From contig DWWS01000006.1 in NCBI GenBank assembly GCA_019119595.1, positions 113,849 to 177,848 on the forward strand: a stretch of 64,000 nt of DNA. Reading direction: 5' to 3'. Position numbers and translations under genes: made by a program. The stretch comes from Candidatus Eisenbergiella merdavium (GTDB lineage: Bacteria; Bacillota; Clostridia; Lachnospirales; Lachnospiraceae). This document shows, one piece after another, positions 43,414 to 51,347 of the stretch. Under the pieces are notes generated by a model, which searched no databases, was not told the DNA's origin, and saw only the letters and a program-made list of their open reading frames with translations. Numbering within the stretch: position 1 is the stretch's first letter; each line of letters opens with the position of its first letter.

Positions 43414-45594
43414 ATGGAGTGGAGTGCGAAATGGATCGCGCCGGCGCAGGAAATGGGAGATGTGTGCCCGGTGTTCGTGAAGGAATTTGCGGTCGGAGAG
43501 GGCGTGACGAAGGCAGAGCTTTTCATCACCGCAATGGGCGTTTATGAGGCATTCTTAAACGGAGAGCGGGTGGGAGAATATGTGCTGGCTCCCGGCTGGA
43601 CTTCTTATGAGAAGCGTCTTCAGTATCAGCGCTATGACGTGACCGGGCTTTTGAAGGAACAGAACCGTCTGGAGGTCACGGTGGGAAAGGGCTGGTACCG
43701 CAGTCCCATGCCGGGCTGGGTAAATGAGGAAGGAAAGGGGGCAAGGGCCAAGCTGCCCGCCGGGCTGATCGCGCAGCTGGTTATCACCGGAGCGGACGGC
43801 TCCAGGAGCGTGATCGCTACGGACGCGGACTGGACGGCGCAGGAGAGTCCGATCCGTTTCAGCGAGATCTATGACGGAGAAACCTGCGACGCTTCGTTTG
43901 AGGCGAAGGAAGCGCAGCCGGTGGTCTGCCTGGAAAAGGACACGCAGAACCTGATCCCCCAGCAGGGCGAGGAGATCCGGGAGCAGGAATATGTGGCTGC
44001 GGAGCGCATTTTCACCACGCCGAAGGGAGAGCTCGTGGTGGACTTCGGCCAGGAGGTGACGGGCTATGTGCGTTTCACCGTGGACGCGAAGGCGGGAGAT
44101 GAGGTGGAGATTTCCCACGGCGAGGTGCTGGATAAGGAGGGAAATTTCTATAATGAAAATTACAGGGGAGCGAAGGCGAAGCTGCGCTATACCTGTAAGG
44201 ACGGCCTGCAGACCTGGCATCCCCGGATGACCTTCTTCGGCTTCCGCTATATCCGCCTGGACAGCTTCCCCGGAACGCCTGCGCCGGAGCAGTTTACGGC
44301 GGTGGCCGTACACTCCCACATGAAGCGCACGGGACGGCTTTCCAGCTCCAATCCGCTTCTGAACCGGCTGTTCTCCAACGTGGTATGGGGACAGAGGGGC
44401 AATTTCCTGGACGTGCCCACCGACTGCCCGCAGCGGGACGAGCGGCTGGGCTGGACGGGAGACGCCCAGGCCTTTGTGAAGACGGCAAGCTACAACTATG
44501 ACGTGGAGAAATTTTTCACCAAATGGCTTGCGGACATGGCGGCAGATCAGTGTGAGGACGGTTCCATCCCCCACGTGATCCCCGCCTGCGGAACAGGAAG
44601 CGGCAGCGCGGCCTGGGACGACGCGGCCACGATCGTACCCTGGCAGGTCTATATGACCTACGGCGATCCGCAGATCCTGCGTCAGCAGTTTGACTGCATG
44701 AAAAAATATATCGGCTATATCAGCGCTTCCACCAAGGACGAATATCTGTGGACGGGCGGAACCCACTATGAGGACTGGCTGGGACTGGACGCTCCGGTGG
44801 GAAGCTATAAGGGTTCCTCCAGAGCGGACTTCATCGCCTCCGCCTTTTACGCCTATTCCACCAGCCTGGTGGTGAAGGCCGGAAAGGTGCTCGGCGAGGA
44901 TGTGAGCGAATACGAGGCGCTGTATGAAAACATCGTGAAAGCCTTCCGGCAGACCTTTACGGATTACAGGACCCAGACGGAAATGGTGCTTGCCGTTCAT
45001 TTCGGCCTGGCGGAGGATCTTCAGAAAACGGCGGATCAGCTTGCCAAAAAGGTGAAGGCGGACGGAGAGAAGCTGCAGACCGGCTTCGTGGGAACGCCCT
45101 ATCTACTCCATGTGCTGAGCGGCTACGGCCATACGGAGCTTGCGTACACCTTGCTTCTGCGCACGGAATATCCCTCCTGGCTCTACCCTGTGACAAAGGG
45201 CGCCACCACCGTCTGGGAGCACTGGGACGGCATCATGGAAAACGGCGATTTCTGGAGCACGGATATGAACTCCTTCAACCATTACGCCTACGGCGCGGTG
45301 GCGGACTGGGTCTATGAGGAGGCGGCAGGGATCAAACCCGCGGAGCCGGGCTTTGCAAAGATACGCATCGCGCCGAAGCCGGACGCGCGCCTGGAATGGC
45401 TGGAGGCGTCCCTGGAAACCAGACAGGGCCTGGTGCGTTCCGCCTGGAGCCATATCGAAGAAAACGGCTGCCGGAAGGTGCGCTATGAGATCATCACCCC
45501 TGCGCCTGCGACCCTCGTGATCGGCGGAGTGGAAAAAGAAGTGCAGGCCGGAGAGTACGTGTTCTTTACGGATGAAAAGGGAAGCTGCATCTGA
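43414..45594 (+). CDS. glycoside hydrolase family 78 alpha-L-rhamnosidase
   Basis: A 726-residue enzyme releasing terminal alpha-L-rhamnose, as on rhamnogalacturonan or flavonoid glycosides. N-terminal sandwich domains (about 5-290; AKWIAPAQ, YEAFLNGERVGEYVLAPGWT), an (alpha/alpha)6 barrel (about 300-640) with the acidic block DCPQRDERLGWTGDAQ including Glu343, and a C-terminal sandwich. KGATTVWEHWDG and SFNHYAYGAVADW are further family blocks. It is somewhat shorter than many GH78 proteins. No signal peptide is seen, so it probably acts on imported substrate. ATG 43414 follows AAAGGTGG; the frame is open to 43381. It lies 39 bp after the AraC gene. Confidence 0.94.
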   Translation: MEWSAKWIAPAQEMGDVCPVFVKEFAVGEGVTKAELFITAMGVYEAFLNGERVGEYVLAPGWTSYEKRLQYQRYDVTGLLKEQNRLEVTVGKGWYRSPMPGWVNEEGKGARAKLPAGLIAQLVITGADGSRSVIATDADWTAQESPIRFSEIYDGETCDASFEAKEAQPVVCLEKDTQNLIPQQGEEIREQEYVAAERIFTTPKGELVVDFGQEVTGYVRFTVDAKAGDEVEISHGEVLDKEGNFYNENYRGAKAKLRYTCKDGLQTWHPRMTFFGFRYIRLDSFPGTPAPEQFTAVAVHSHMKRTGRLSSSNPLLNRLFSNVVWGQRGNFLDVPTDCPQRDERLGWTGDAQAFVKTASYNYDVEKFFTKWLADMAADQCEDGSIPHVIPACGTGSGSAAWDDAATIVPWQVYMTYGDPQILRQQFDCMKKYIGYISASTKDEYLWTGGTHYEDWLGLDAPVGSYKGSSRADFIASAFYAYSTSLVVKAGKVLGEDVSEYEALYENIVKAFRQTFTDYRTQTEMVLAVHFGLAEDLQKTADQLAKKVKADGEKLQTGFVGTPYLLHVLSGYGHTELAYTLLLRTEYPSWLYPVTKGATTVWEHWDGIMENGDFWSTDMNSFNHYAYGAVADWVYEEAAGIKPAEPGFAKIRIAPKPDARLEWLEASLETRQGLVRSAWSHIEENGCRKVRYEIITPAPATLVIGGVEKEVQAGEYVFFTDEKGSCI

Positions 45595-45629
45595 TCAGAG
45601 CAGCGAATGGAGCGGCGGTAAGAGCAGGT

Positions 45630-45660
45630 GGCCGGGAACCTTCAAAAGAGGCTCCCGGCC
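45630..45660. terminator. hairpin between convergent GH78 and nitroreductase genes
   Basis: GGCCGGGAACC and GGCTCCCGGCC pair with one mismatch around a nine-base loop. There is no T-run on either side, so termination is possible but unproven. Confidence 0.45.
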
Positions 45661-45697
45661 CTTGACATGCGGGGAAAACGCCGCAGAGGCTATTTTC

Positions 45698-46276
45698 CTA
45701 CAGAAGAACGTCCTCCAGAGAACGCTTGGGAACAAAATGCACGGTTCCGGTCTCATCCCGGTAATAGCGCGTATTCCCATCCTCCCCCACGTCCGTGAGC
45801 ACGATCTTTTCCGCGGGACGGCCGAAGGCTACCACCAGATTGGGCTCGATTCCTTCCGGAAGCTGCAGAAGTTTTTTCAGCCCGTTTTTGTCAAAATTCC
45901 CGATCATACAGCCGCCCAGCTCCTTTTCCGCCGCGGCCAGCAGCATGGTCTGCGCGGCGATCCCGATGTCCCTTAAAAATGTCGTTTCATTGGGTCCGAT
46001 GGCCGTATCCAGGCAGATCACGATGAAGCCGGAGGGCCCCATGTCCGGATAGGGAAGGGAAAGATCGGGAAGGGCAGCCGCCCATTTGGTCAGCTTCAGG
46101 ATATCCTCCACCTCCTGCTCCTTAGAGGAAACATAATATTTCAGCGGCTGGATATTGGCGCTGGACGCCGTAATTCTTGCCAGATCCACAAATTCCAGCA
46201 GCTCCTGTCCTGTAACTTTCCGCGTCTTGTCGTAGCCGCGATAGCTTCTGTTTTTCAGAACCAGATCTTTTAACAT
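45698..46276 (-). CDS. nitroreductase family protein
   Basis: A 192-residue FMN-dependent nitroreductase-fold protein. It has KNRSYRGYDKTRKVT at the N-terminus, ARITASSANIQPLKYYV for flavin binding, and the LRDIGIAAQTMLLAAAEKELGGCMIGNF helix. Substrate unknown; such enzymes reduce nitro, quinone or flavin-like compounds with NAD(P)H. ATG 46276 has GGGAGG eight bases upstream; the frame extends to 46306. It is divergent from the MarR gene, and a 151-bp hairpin element separates them. Confidence 0.9.
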   Translation of the reverse strand: MLKDLVLKNRSYRGYDKTRKVTGQELLEFVDLARITASSANIQPLKYYVSSKEQEVEDILKLTKWAAALPDLSLPYPDMGPSGFIVICLDTAIGPNETTFLRDIGIAAQTMLLAAAEKELGGCMIGNFDKNGLKKLLQLPEGIEPNLVVAFGRPAEKIVLTDVGEDGNTRYYRDETGTVHFVPKRSLEDVLL

Positions 46277-46359
46277 ATCGGATACCTCCCTGAATGAATG
46301 GAACATGTTTCATGCAAACCGTTTCCCAGAGTGTAGCATAATCCGGAGGGCTATGCAAT

Positions 46360-46510
46360 GCGGCCGTAACAGTTCAGCCTTTGGCTAAACTGTTACGGCA
46401 TCCGGCCATTCCAATCGCTTCGCGATGGGCCGGATGCTTCCCGCCGATGCATTTTCGCACGGTCTGCGCAGTAAATGCGCAGACCTGGCTGAATAGTTAC
46501 ATGCGGCCGC
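46360..46510. repeat. 151-bp mosaic of hairpins with inverted ends (REP/MITE-like)
   Basis: The element is built from three nested or adjacent perfect or near-perfect stems: 46363-46399 (17-bp arms, one mismatch, TTT loop), 46398-46437 (GCATCCGGCC/GGCCGGATGC), and 46461-46485 (GGTCTGCGCA/TGCGCAGACC). Its ends are inverted: GCGGCCGTAACAGTTCAGCC on the left and GGCTGAATAGTTAC plus ATGCGGCCGC on the right. The last 40 bp recur inverted at 26408. There is no ORF inside. It splits the nitroreductase/MarR intergenic region. Confidence 0.8.
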
Positions 46511-46529
46511 ACAAATTATAAGCGGATAC

Positions 46530-46558
46530 TTGACAAATCACTGCGCGTTCCTTACAAT
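46530..46558 (+). promoter_or_regulatory. consensus promoter of MarR-nitroreductase operon
   Basis: TTGACA (46530-46535) and TACAAT (46553-46558) are exactly 17 bp apart, 50 bp before the MarR start and just outside the mosaic element. Confidence 0.8.
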
Positions 46559-46608
46559 GAAATAGTAAAATATCAGACTATAAAATATTGGACTTAAGGT
46601 GGTGGGAT

Positions 46609-47061
46609 ATGACAGGAGAGGATAAGAAAAATGCATACCTTTATTGCAAATTCAGGGACCAGCAGTTTGCCTTATATGATGAATATGCGAAGCGACAGGG
46701 CATGATGATGAAGACCCTGCTGGTGCTGAACGCGCTCTTTTATGCAAAGGAAGGGATGACGCAGGCGGAGATATGCAGGCGGACCTTTCAGTCAAAGCAG
46801 ACTGTGAATTCGATCGTCAGAAATCTTTGGACAGACAGCTATGTTACCATCACGGAGAGTCCGGAAGACAGACGGAACAAAACGGTGCAGATGACGGATG
46901 CGGGGCGTGCATACTGCGAAAAGGCAGTCCGCCATATCACCTGGGCGGAGGATACGGCGATGGCGCTGTTTTCGCCGGAGGAGCAGAAGCAGCTGATCGA
47001 TCTGTCGCGTACATTTACCGGAAATCTCACCATGCTGGTGAATCAGGAAACGGAGGAATAG
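46609..47061 (+). CDS. MarR-family transcriptional regulator
   Basis: A 150-residue winged-helix repressor-like protein: helical N-terminus, MTQAEICRRTFQSKQTVNSIVRNL recognition region and the wing ITESPEDRRNKTVQMTDAG, where DRR is the conserved MarR wing motif. ATG 46609 follows GGTGG; a TTG at 46588 extends the frame. It is four bases upstream of the nitroreductase gene and probably controls its own operon and the divergent nitroreductase. The ligand is unknown. Confidence 0.92.
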   Translation: MTGEDKKNAYLYCKFRDQQFALYDEYAKRQGMMMKTLLVLNALFYAKEGMTQAEICRRTFQSKQTVNSIVRNLWTDSYVTITESPEDRRNKTVQMTDAGRAYCEKAVRHITWAEDTAMALFSPEEQKQLIDLSRTFTGNLTMLVNQETEE

Positions 47062-47064
47062 CAA

Positions 47065-47676
47065 ATGGAATTTAACGAAGTCATCGATCAAAGAAGAACA
47101 AGCCGGGAGTGGACGGATAAAGAGGTTGAGTTTGAAGCGGTCAAAAGGATTCTGGAAGCCGGTATGAAGGCTCCCTCCTGGGATCACTACCGAAACTGGC
47201 AGTTTATTGTCCTTCATGAACGTGAGGACAAGGAGCGGGCCTTCGCCTGGGCAAAGGCTGTCGCAAAGCGCTATGTGGACAGCAGCCGCACCTATGTGCG
47301 GCCCAATCTGGCGCAGAAAATGTATGCCTACGCCATGCCGAGGCAGTATACCATGCTTGTGGACTGCCCCTATGTGATCGTCCCGCTGTTCAAATGCAGC
47401 AGGCTCAACGCGGAATGGGTGAGCAAATTAAATCCGCTTACCACCGCATGGTGCGTCGCGGAAAACATCATGCTGGCTGCCATCAATGAGGGATTGGGCT
47501 ATTCTCTGCGGATCCCTCTGAACAGGGAGCACGATGTTGTGCTGCAAACGCTCGGGGTACCGCAGGGATGGATGACTCCCTGCTTTATCGGGGTGGGATA
47601 TCCGAAAGAGGACGAGCTGGTTTTGGAGCAGTACAGCACCAGCCCGGAGGGACATATCCACATGGGAGGATGGTAA
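47065..47676 (+). CDS. nitroreductase family protein
   Basis: A 203-residue nitroreductase-fold protein: FNEVIDQRRTSREW, AGMKAPSWDHYRNWQFIVL and LAAINEGLGYSLRIPL are the usual flavin-binding segments. GVPQGWMTPCFIGVGYPKED is the C-terminal motif. It is a different subgroup from the minus-strand nitroreductase at 45.7 kb. It lies just after the MarR gene and before a small coupled ORF and an amino-acid importer. The physiological substrate is unknown. Confidence 0.92.
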   Translation: MEFNEVIDQRRTSREWTDKEVEFEAVKRILEAGMKAPSWDHYRNWQFIVLHEREDKERAFAWAKAVAKRYVDSSRTYVRPNLAQKMYAYAMPRQYTMLVDCPYVIVPLFKCSRLNAEWVSKLNPLTTAWCVAENIMLAAINEGLGYSLRIPLNREHDVVLQTLGVPQGWMTPCFIGVGYPKEDELVLEQYSTSPEGHIHMGGW

Positions 47677-47678
47677 GC

Positions 47679-47888
47679 ATGTTTACTCCGAGCGTTCAGG
47701 AAACAGAAGAGAAAACAATCCCGTCCGACAGACAGATTCAGCAGGATCTGGCCATGCGATCCGCCATGCTGCATGGTTACTGCGGTAATGGGACATCTTT
47801 TGACACGGCCAGATGCTGTCTGCTGTTTTATGACTGGTACAGTCAGAGGATCAGAAAGAAGCTGGAGGAATTTTTTGGAGAGGAATGA
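47679..47888 (+). CDS. small hypothetical protein (69 aa)
   Basis: A 69-residue ORF three bases after the nitroreductase stop, with GGGAGG nine bases before its ATG, and its stop overlaps the next start (ATGA). That spacing argues it is real and translated with the operon. The C-terminal half (ARCCLLFYDWYSQRIRKKLEEFF) looks helical and amphipathic; three Cys residues are present. I do not recognise the family. Confidence 0.6.
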   Translation: MFTPSVQETEEKTIPSDRQIQQDLAMRSAMLHGYCGNGTSFDTARCCLLFYDWYSQRIRKKLEEFFGEE

Positions 47889-48724
47889 TAAAAATCATGA
47901 AAAAGTTTTTGGGTGTGTTAACAGCAGTGACGCTGTTGTTTGCCGCCGGATGCGGCAGCGCTTCTGACGGTCTGGCAGGGGATGATGATACGGTGCGCAT
48001 TGGCTGCGAATTTGCCTATGTTCCCTATAACTGGGAGGAAGATGGCGCCACAGAATACAATGCGCCGATTGAAAATCATGAAGGCTTCTACGGCGACGGC
48101 TACGATGTGCAGATCGCCAGGCTGGTGGCTGAGGCTATGGGAAAGGAGCCTGTGTTTGTAAAGGTTTCCTTTGACGGGCTGATGCAGGCGCTGAATAACG
48201 GCCAGATCGACATGGTCGTTTCCGGCATGCTGGATTCCCCGGAGCACCGTCAGGCCGCGGATTTTTCTGATACATATGCTGTTACCAGAACAGAGTACAC
48301 GGTTCTGGTGAATAAGGATTCCGCCTATGCCGGGGCGACCTCTCTGGAGGAGCTTGGCGGCGCTTCCATACTTGGGCAGCGGGGTACCCGCCTGGATACC
48401 GTGATCGACCAGATTCCCGGCGTCAACCATGTCTCGCCGGTGGACACCATCCCTGCCATGCTGGACCGCCTCCTGAAAGGAACGGTGGACGGAATCGTCA
48501 TTAACCGGGAAACCGTTACGGTCTATACATCCCAGTACGAGGAGCTGACCGGTCTTACCTTTGATGAAGGAAAGGGCTTCGAGCTGGATTTCAGCGGAAT
48601 CTGTGTGGGGGTACGCAAGGGTGATACAGAATTGCTGGAAAAGGTCAATGCGGCGCTGGCCGAGATCAGCGAGGCAGACAGAACAGCGCTCTTTGATGCT
48701 GCGATCGAACGTGGAGGAGAGTGA
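47885..48724 (+). CDS. amino-acid ABC transporter substrate-binding lipoprotein
   Basis: A 279-residue periplasmic-binding-fold lipoprotein. The lipobox is FAAGC with Cys23 as lipid anchor. The SBP_bac_3 pattern is clear: RIGCEFAYVPYNW, GYDVQIARLVAEAMG, FDGLMQALNNGQIDMVVSGM and the second-lobe block ILGQRGTRLD. It binds a polar amino acid or related small molecule outside the membrane and feeds the permease/ATPase pair downstream. An ATG at 47897 is a possible alternative start, but GGAG is placed for 47885. Confidence 0.93.
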   Translation: MIKIMKKFLGVLTAVTLLFAAGCGSASDGLAGDDDTVRIGCEFAYVPYNWEEDGATEYNAPIENHEGFYGDGYDVQIARLVAEAMGKEPVFVKVSFDGLMQALNNGQIDMVVSGMLDSPEHRQAADFSDTYAVTRTEYTVLVNKDSAYAGATSLEELGGASILGQRGTRLDTVIDQIPGVNHVSPVDTIPAMLDRLLKGTVDGIVINRETVTVYTSQYEELTGLTFDEGKGFELDFSGICVGVRKGDTELLEKVNAALAEISEADRTALFDAAIERGGE

Positions 48725-48730
48725 GGGATC

Positions 48731-49627
48731 ATGAAAACAGGTTTGAAAGCAAAAGACTTTTGCCTGTTCTGGGGCGTCGTGGCTGTTCTCGGGCTTGCTG
48801 CTGCAGCGTGGCTGATATACCGGTTTATCCGGGTGACGGGTCTGTCTGAAATACCGGAGGGCGATCTGGACGCCATGCTCTATCTGCTGATGAGCGAGCG
48901 AAAGGCATGGGTTGGCGGAATCGGACAGACAATGGCTGCCTCTGCAGCCGGCACCGGGATTGGCTTTGCCTTTGCCGTAGTGCTGGCCTACATCCGGCAA
49001 AACGAGCCCACGCTGCGGGATCCAGGACCCGTCCGGTATGTGAAATATATTTTGCTGACACTGGAAAAGCTGTATGTGACCGTTATCCGGGGGACGCCCA
49101 TGATGGTGCAGGCCTGCATCATTTATTATGGAGGCTTTGCGGTCGTGAAGGCTCTGATGCCGGGGGCGTCTGTCACGCAGATCAATCAGGTCTGGTCACT
49201 GTTCGCCTCCGCGCTGATCACGGTGCTTTTGAACTCTGCCGCTTATCTGGCAGAGGTGCTTCGCGGCGGTATCGATTCTGTTGAGCAGGGTCAGAAGGAG
49301 GCGGCATTTTCCCTGGGGTTCACGCCCTGGCAGTCGATCACCAGAGTGGTCTATCCACAGGCCATACGCAACAGCCTGCCCTCCATTGTCAACGAGCTGA
49401 TCAACAATATCAAAGGGACCTCCGTGCTTACGGTCATCGGCTTTGGAGAGCTTATGTTTGCAACCACGTCCATCGCGGGAAAAACCTACCGCTATCTTCC
49501 AACCTATCTTGTGGCGGCGGTCCTGTACCTGGCGCTGGTCGTCCTGCTTTCCGGCGGCCTGAATAAGCTGGTGGCCCGTGCCCTGCACGGGCGAGGTCCC
49601 GGAAAGGGGGACAGAGCGAATGGATGA
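48731..49627 (+). CDS. amino-acid ABC transporter permease
   Basis: A 298-residue HisM/GlnP-type permease with an extra N-terminal helix (about 11-33) before the usual core. VIRGTPMMVQACIIYYG and the ATPase-contact loop QKEAAFSLGFTPWQSITRVVYPQA are typical, as is the C-terminal stretch IVNELINNIKGTSVLTVIG. It should form a homodimeric channel with the ATPase next door. It begins six bases after the binding-protein gene. Confidence 0.94.
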   Translation: MKTGLKAKDFCLFWGVVAVLGLAAAAWLIYRFIRVTGLSEIPEGDLDAMLYLLMSERKAWVGGIGQTMAASAAGTGIGFAFAVVLAYIRQNEPTLRDPGPVRYVKYILLTLEKLYVTVIRGTPMMVQACIIYYGGFAVVKALMPGASVTQINQVWSLFASALITVLLNSAAYLAEVLRGGIDSVEQGQKEAAFSLGFTPWQSITRVVYPQAIRNSLPSIVNELINNIKGTSVLTVIGFGELMFATTSIAGKTYRYLPTYLVAAVLYLALVVLLSGGLNKLVARALHGRGPGKGDRANG

Positions 49628-50366
49628 GAAAAAATGCGTCCTCCGTGTGCGGGGACTGGAAAAGAGCTTTGACGGAGAGGTCATCCTACGGGGAATAGAT
49701 CTGGACGTGTACCAGGGCGATGTGATCTCCGTCATCGGCCCCAGCGGTTCCGGAAAGTCCACGCTGATCCGCTGTATTGATTTTCTGGAGGAACCGGACA
49801 GGGGAGCGGTGATCCTGGATGGGACGGATTATGCCGATACGTCTGCTTCTCTGAAACAGCTTCACGAAAAAGTGGGAATGGTCTTTCAGAGCTTCAACCT
49901 GTTTGCCAACCGGACGGTACTGGAAAACTGTACCCTTCCTCTGATAACGGTCCGGCGGCTGGACCGCAGATCGGCAAAGGACATCGCATTGAAAAATCTG
50001 GAAAAAGTGGGCATGGCCTCCTTCCTGCATCGGCGTGCTGCAGAGCTTTCCGGTGGTCAGAAACAGAGAACGGCCATTGCAAGGGCGCTGTGCATGGAAC
50101 CCCGGCTGATGCTGTTCGACGAGCCCACCAGCGCCCTGGACCCGGAAATGGTGGGCGAAGTGCTGGAGGTGATCAGATCCCTGGCGCAAAAAGGAACGAC
50201 TATGATAGTCGTCTCCCATGAGATGTCCTTTGTCCGTTCCATCTCCACCCGCGTTTTATTCCTTGAAAAAGGCGTCATTGAGGAGGATGCCCCGCCGCAG
50301 CAGATCTTTACCCATCCCCGTTCAGAAAGAGTCAGGGAGTTTTTATCCCGCCATATTTCTCCATAA
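49620..50366 (+). CDS. amino-acid ABC transporter ATP-binding protein
   Basis: A 248-residue GlnQ-type ATPase: Walker A GPSGSGKST, Q-loop VFQSFNLF, signature LSGGQKQRTAIARAL, Walker B LMLFDEPTSALDP and switch His in VVSHEM. ATG 49620 lies within the last codons of the permease gene (8-base overlap), behind AAAGGGGG. Last gene of the MarR-nitroreductase-importer operon. Confidence 0.95.
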   Translation: MDEKKCVLRVRGLEKSFDGEVILRGIDLDVYQGDVISVIGPSGSGKSTLIRCIDFLEEPDRGAVILDGTDYADTSASLKQLHEKVGMVFQSFNLFANRTVLENCTLPLITVRRLDRRSAKDIALKNLEKVGMASFLHRRAAELSGGQKQRTAIARALCMEPRLMLFDEPTSALDPEMVGEVLEVIRSLAQKGTTMIVVSHEMSFVRSISTRVLFLEKGVIEEDAPPQQIFTHPRSERVREFLSRHISP

Positions 50367-50392
50367 AAAAAGAATCCCGCAAGCGGGGATTC
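50364..50392 (-). terminator. terminator of the minus-strand membrane-protein gene
   Basis: On the minus strand GAATCCCCGC and GCGGGATTC pair, with one bulged base, and are followed by a run of seven T. It stops the gene at 50460 and lies two bases from the end of the convergent ATPase gene. Confidence 0.75.
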
Positions 50393-50459
50393 CCCGCCTG
50401 CGGTTTCTGTAATCAGATCCGGATATTCAGTTTCCACAGGGAAAGGAAGCGGCCTGAAG

Positions 50460-50939
50460 CTATTTTAAGGGCTTGGCGCCTGCCTTTTCCTGAAGCTTTT
50501 CCACCTGTCTCTTAAACCAGCCCTTCTTTTTCTGAGCGGGCTTTGCGAGTGAATTGCCGTGAAGCCCTTTGACTGCGGTGATATAGATGCCGCTCACCGT
50601 GGCCTTCACCTCTTTTTTCACCGGAACAGAATCGAAAATGCTCTCCTCGCATACCAGAGTCATGATCTGGGGGCCGATCTTGGCCTTGACGATGGGAAGC
50701 TTTGTCCCGCGCAGAAGCTTGGGCGTCTGCTCCAGCACCATGGGGGGAAGCCCGGCGTCTTTCAGCTTCATCCGCTTTTTGTCTATGATCAGCATGGAAA
50801 CGGTCTGCTTATACGCTTCGATCTGCTGCTGCTGCTCCGCCTGCTTTTTCTGGGCTTTTTTGCCGAAAAAATATAACGCCACAACGGCGACGATCAGTAC
50901 GGCCAGGATTACAAGTAATACAATGGTTACGGTATTCAC
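50460..50939 (-). CDS. small membrane-anchored protein of unknown function
   Basis: A 159-residue protein with one N-terminal membrane helix (about 4-25), a short coiled Gln/Lys stretch, then a compact beta-rich domain (about 50-115) and a basic tail. GTG at 50939 is the probable start because GGAGGAGG sits six bases upstream; an upstream frame to 51020 lacks a ribosome site. I recognise no named family. Topology predicts the soluble part is cytoplasmic or cell-wall facing; this cannot be settled by eye. Confidence 0.7.
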   Translation of the reverse strand: MNTVTIVLLVILAVLIVAVVALYFFGKKAQKKQAEQQQQIEAYKQTVSMLIIDKKRMKLKDAGLPPMVLEQTPKLLRGTKLPIVKAKIGPQIMTLVCEESIFDSVPVKKEVKATVSGIYITAVKGLHGNSLAKPAQKKKGWFKRQVEKLQEKAGAKPLK

Positions 50940-51163
50940 GGGCAACCTCCTCCTTTTGTGAAATGCAATGACATTGTAGCAGAATTCCGTGAATAAGGCA
51001 AGGGATTGGAGGGAAAACAATAAACAGCAGGAAATTGCACGACCTGCCGATTTTCTTTGGCGTTCGGGAAAATGCTTCTGAACGGGAATCTATGCGCCGC
51101 GTTTCCTGGGTGAGCTTTTGTGAATTTCCGGCACAAAGGGTTTTAAGGAAGAAAAAAATATGC

Positions 51164-51169
51164 TACAAT
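51164..51169 (+). promoter_or_regulatory. extended -10 promoter element
   Basis: TGCTACAAT reads as an extended -10 (TGn-TACAAT) just before the repeated leader of the lipoprotein trigger-factor gene. No good -35 is visible. Confidence 0.5.
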
Positions 51170-51172
51170 GAG

Positions 51173-51342
51173 GGGCGGGCAAAAATACCCGCCCTGGGAG
51201 TTTGCGTAAAACGCAGATTCCATTAATTAAGATGCCGCTGAAGCGGCAGGAAAGAGGAGCGGGCGAAGGCCTTCGCCCTGGGAATTTGCGCAGAACGCAA
51301 ATTCCATTTAATAAAATGCCGCAGAAAGCGGCAGGAAAGAGG
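51173..51342 (+). repeat. tandem 85-bp leader units, each with three hairpins
   Basis: Two 85-bp units (51173-51257 and 51258-51342) each contain, in order, a GC hairpin (GGGCGGG/CCCGCCC in unit 1), a second stem (GGAATTTGCG/CGCAAATTCC in unit 2, weaker in unit 1), an AT-rich linker, the stem TGCCGC/GCGGCA, and the ribosome-site-like GGAAAGAGG. Unit 2 places that site before the lipoprotein gene. The rest of 50940-51172 shows no gene. Confidence 0.8.
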
Positions 51343-51347
51343 TAGGA

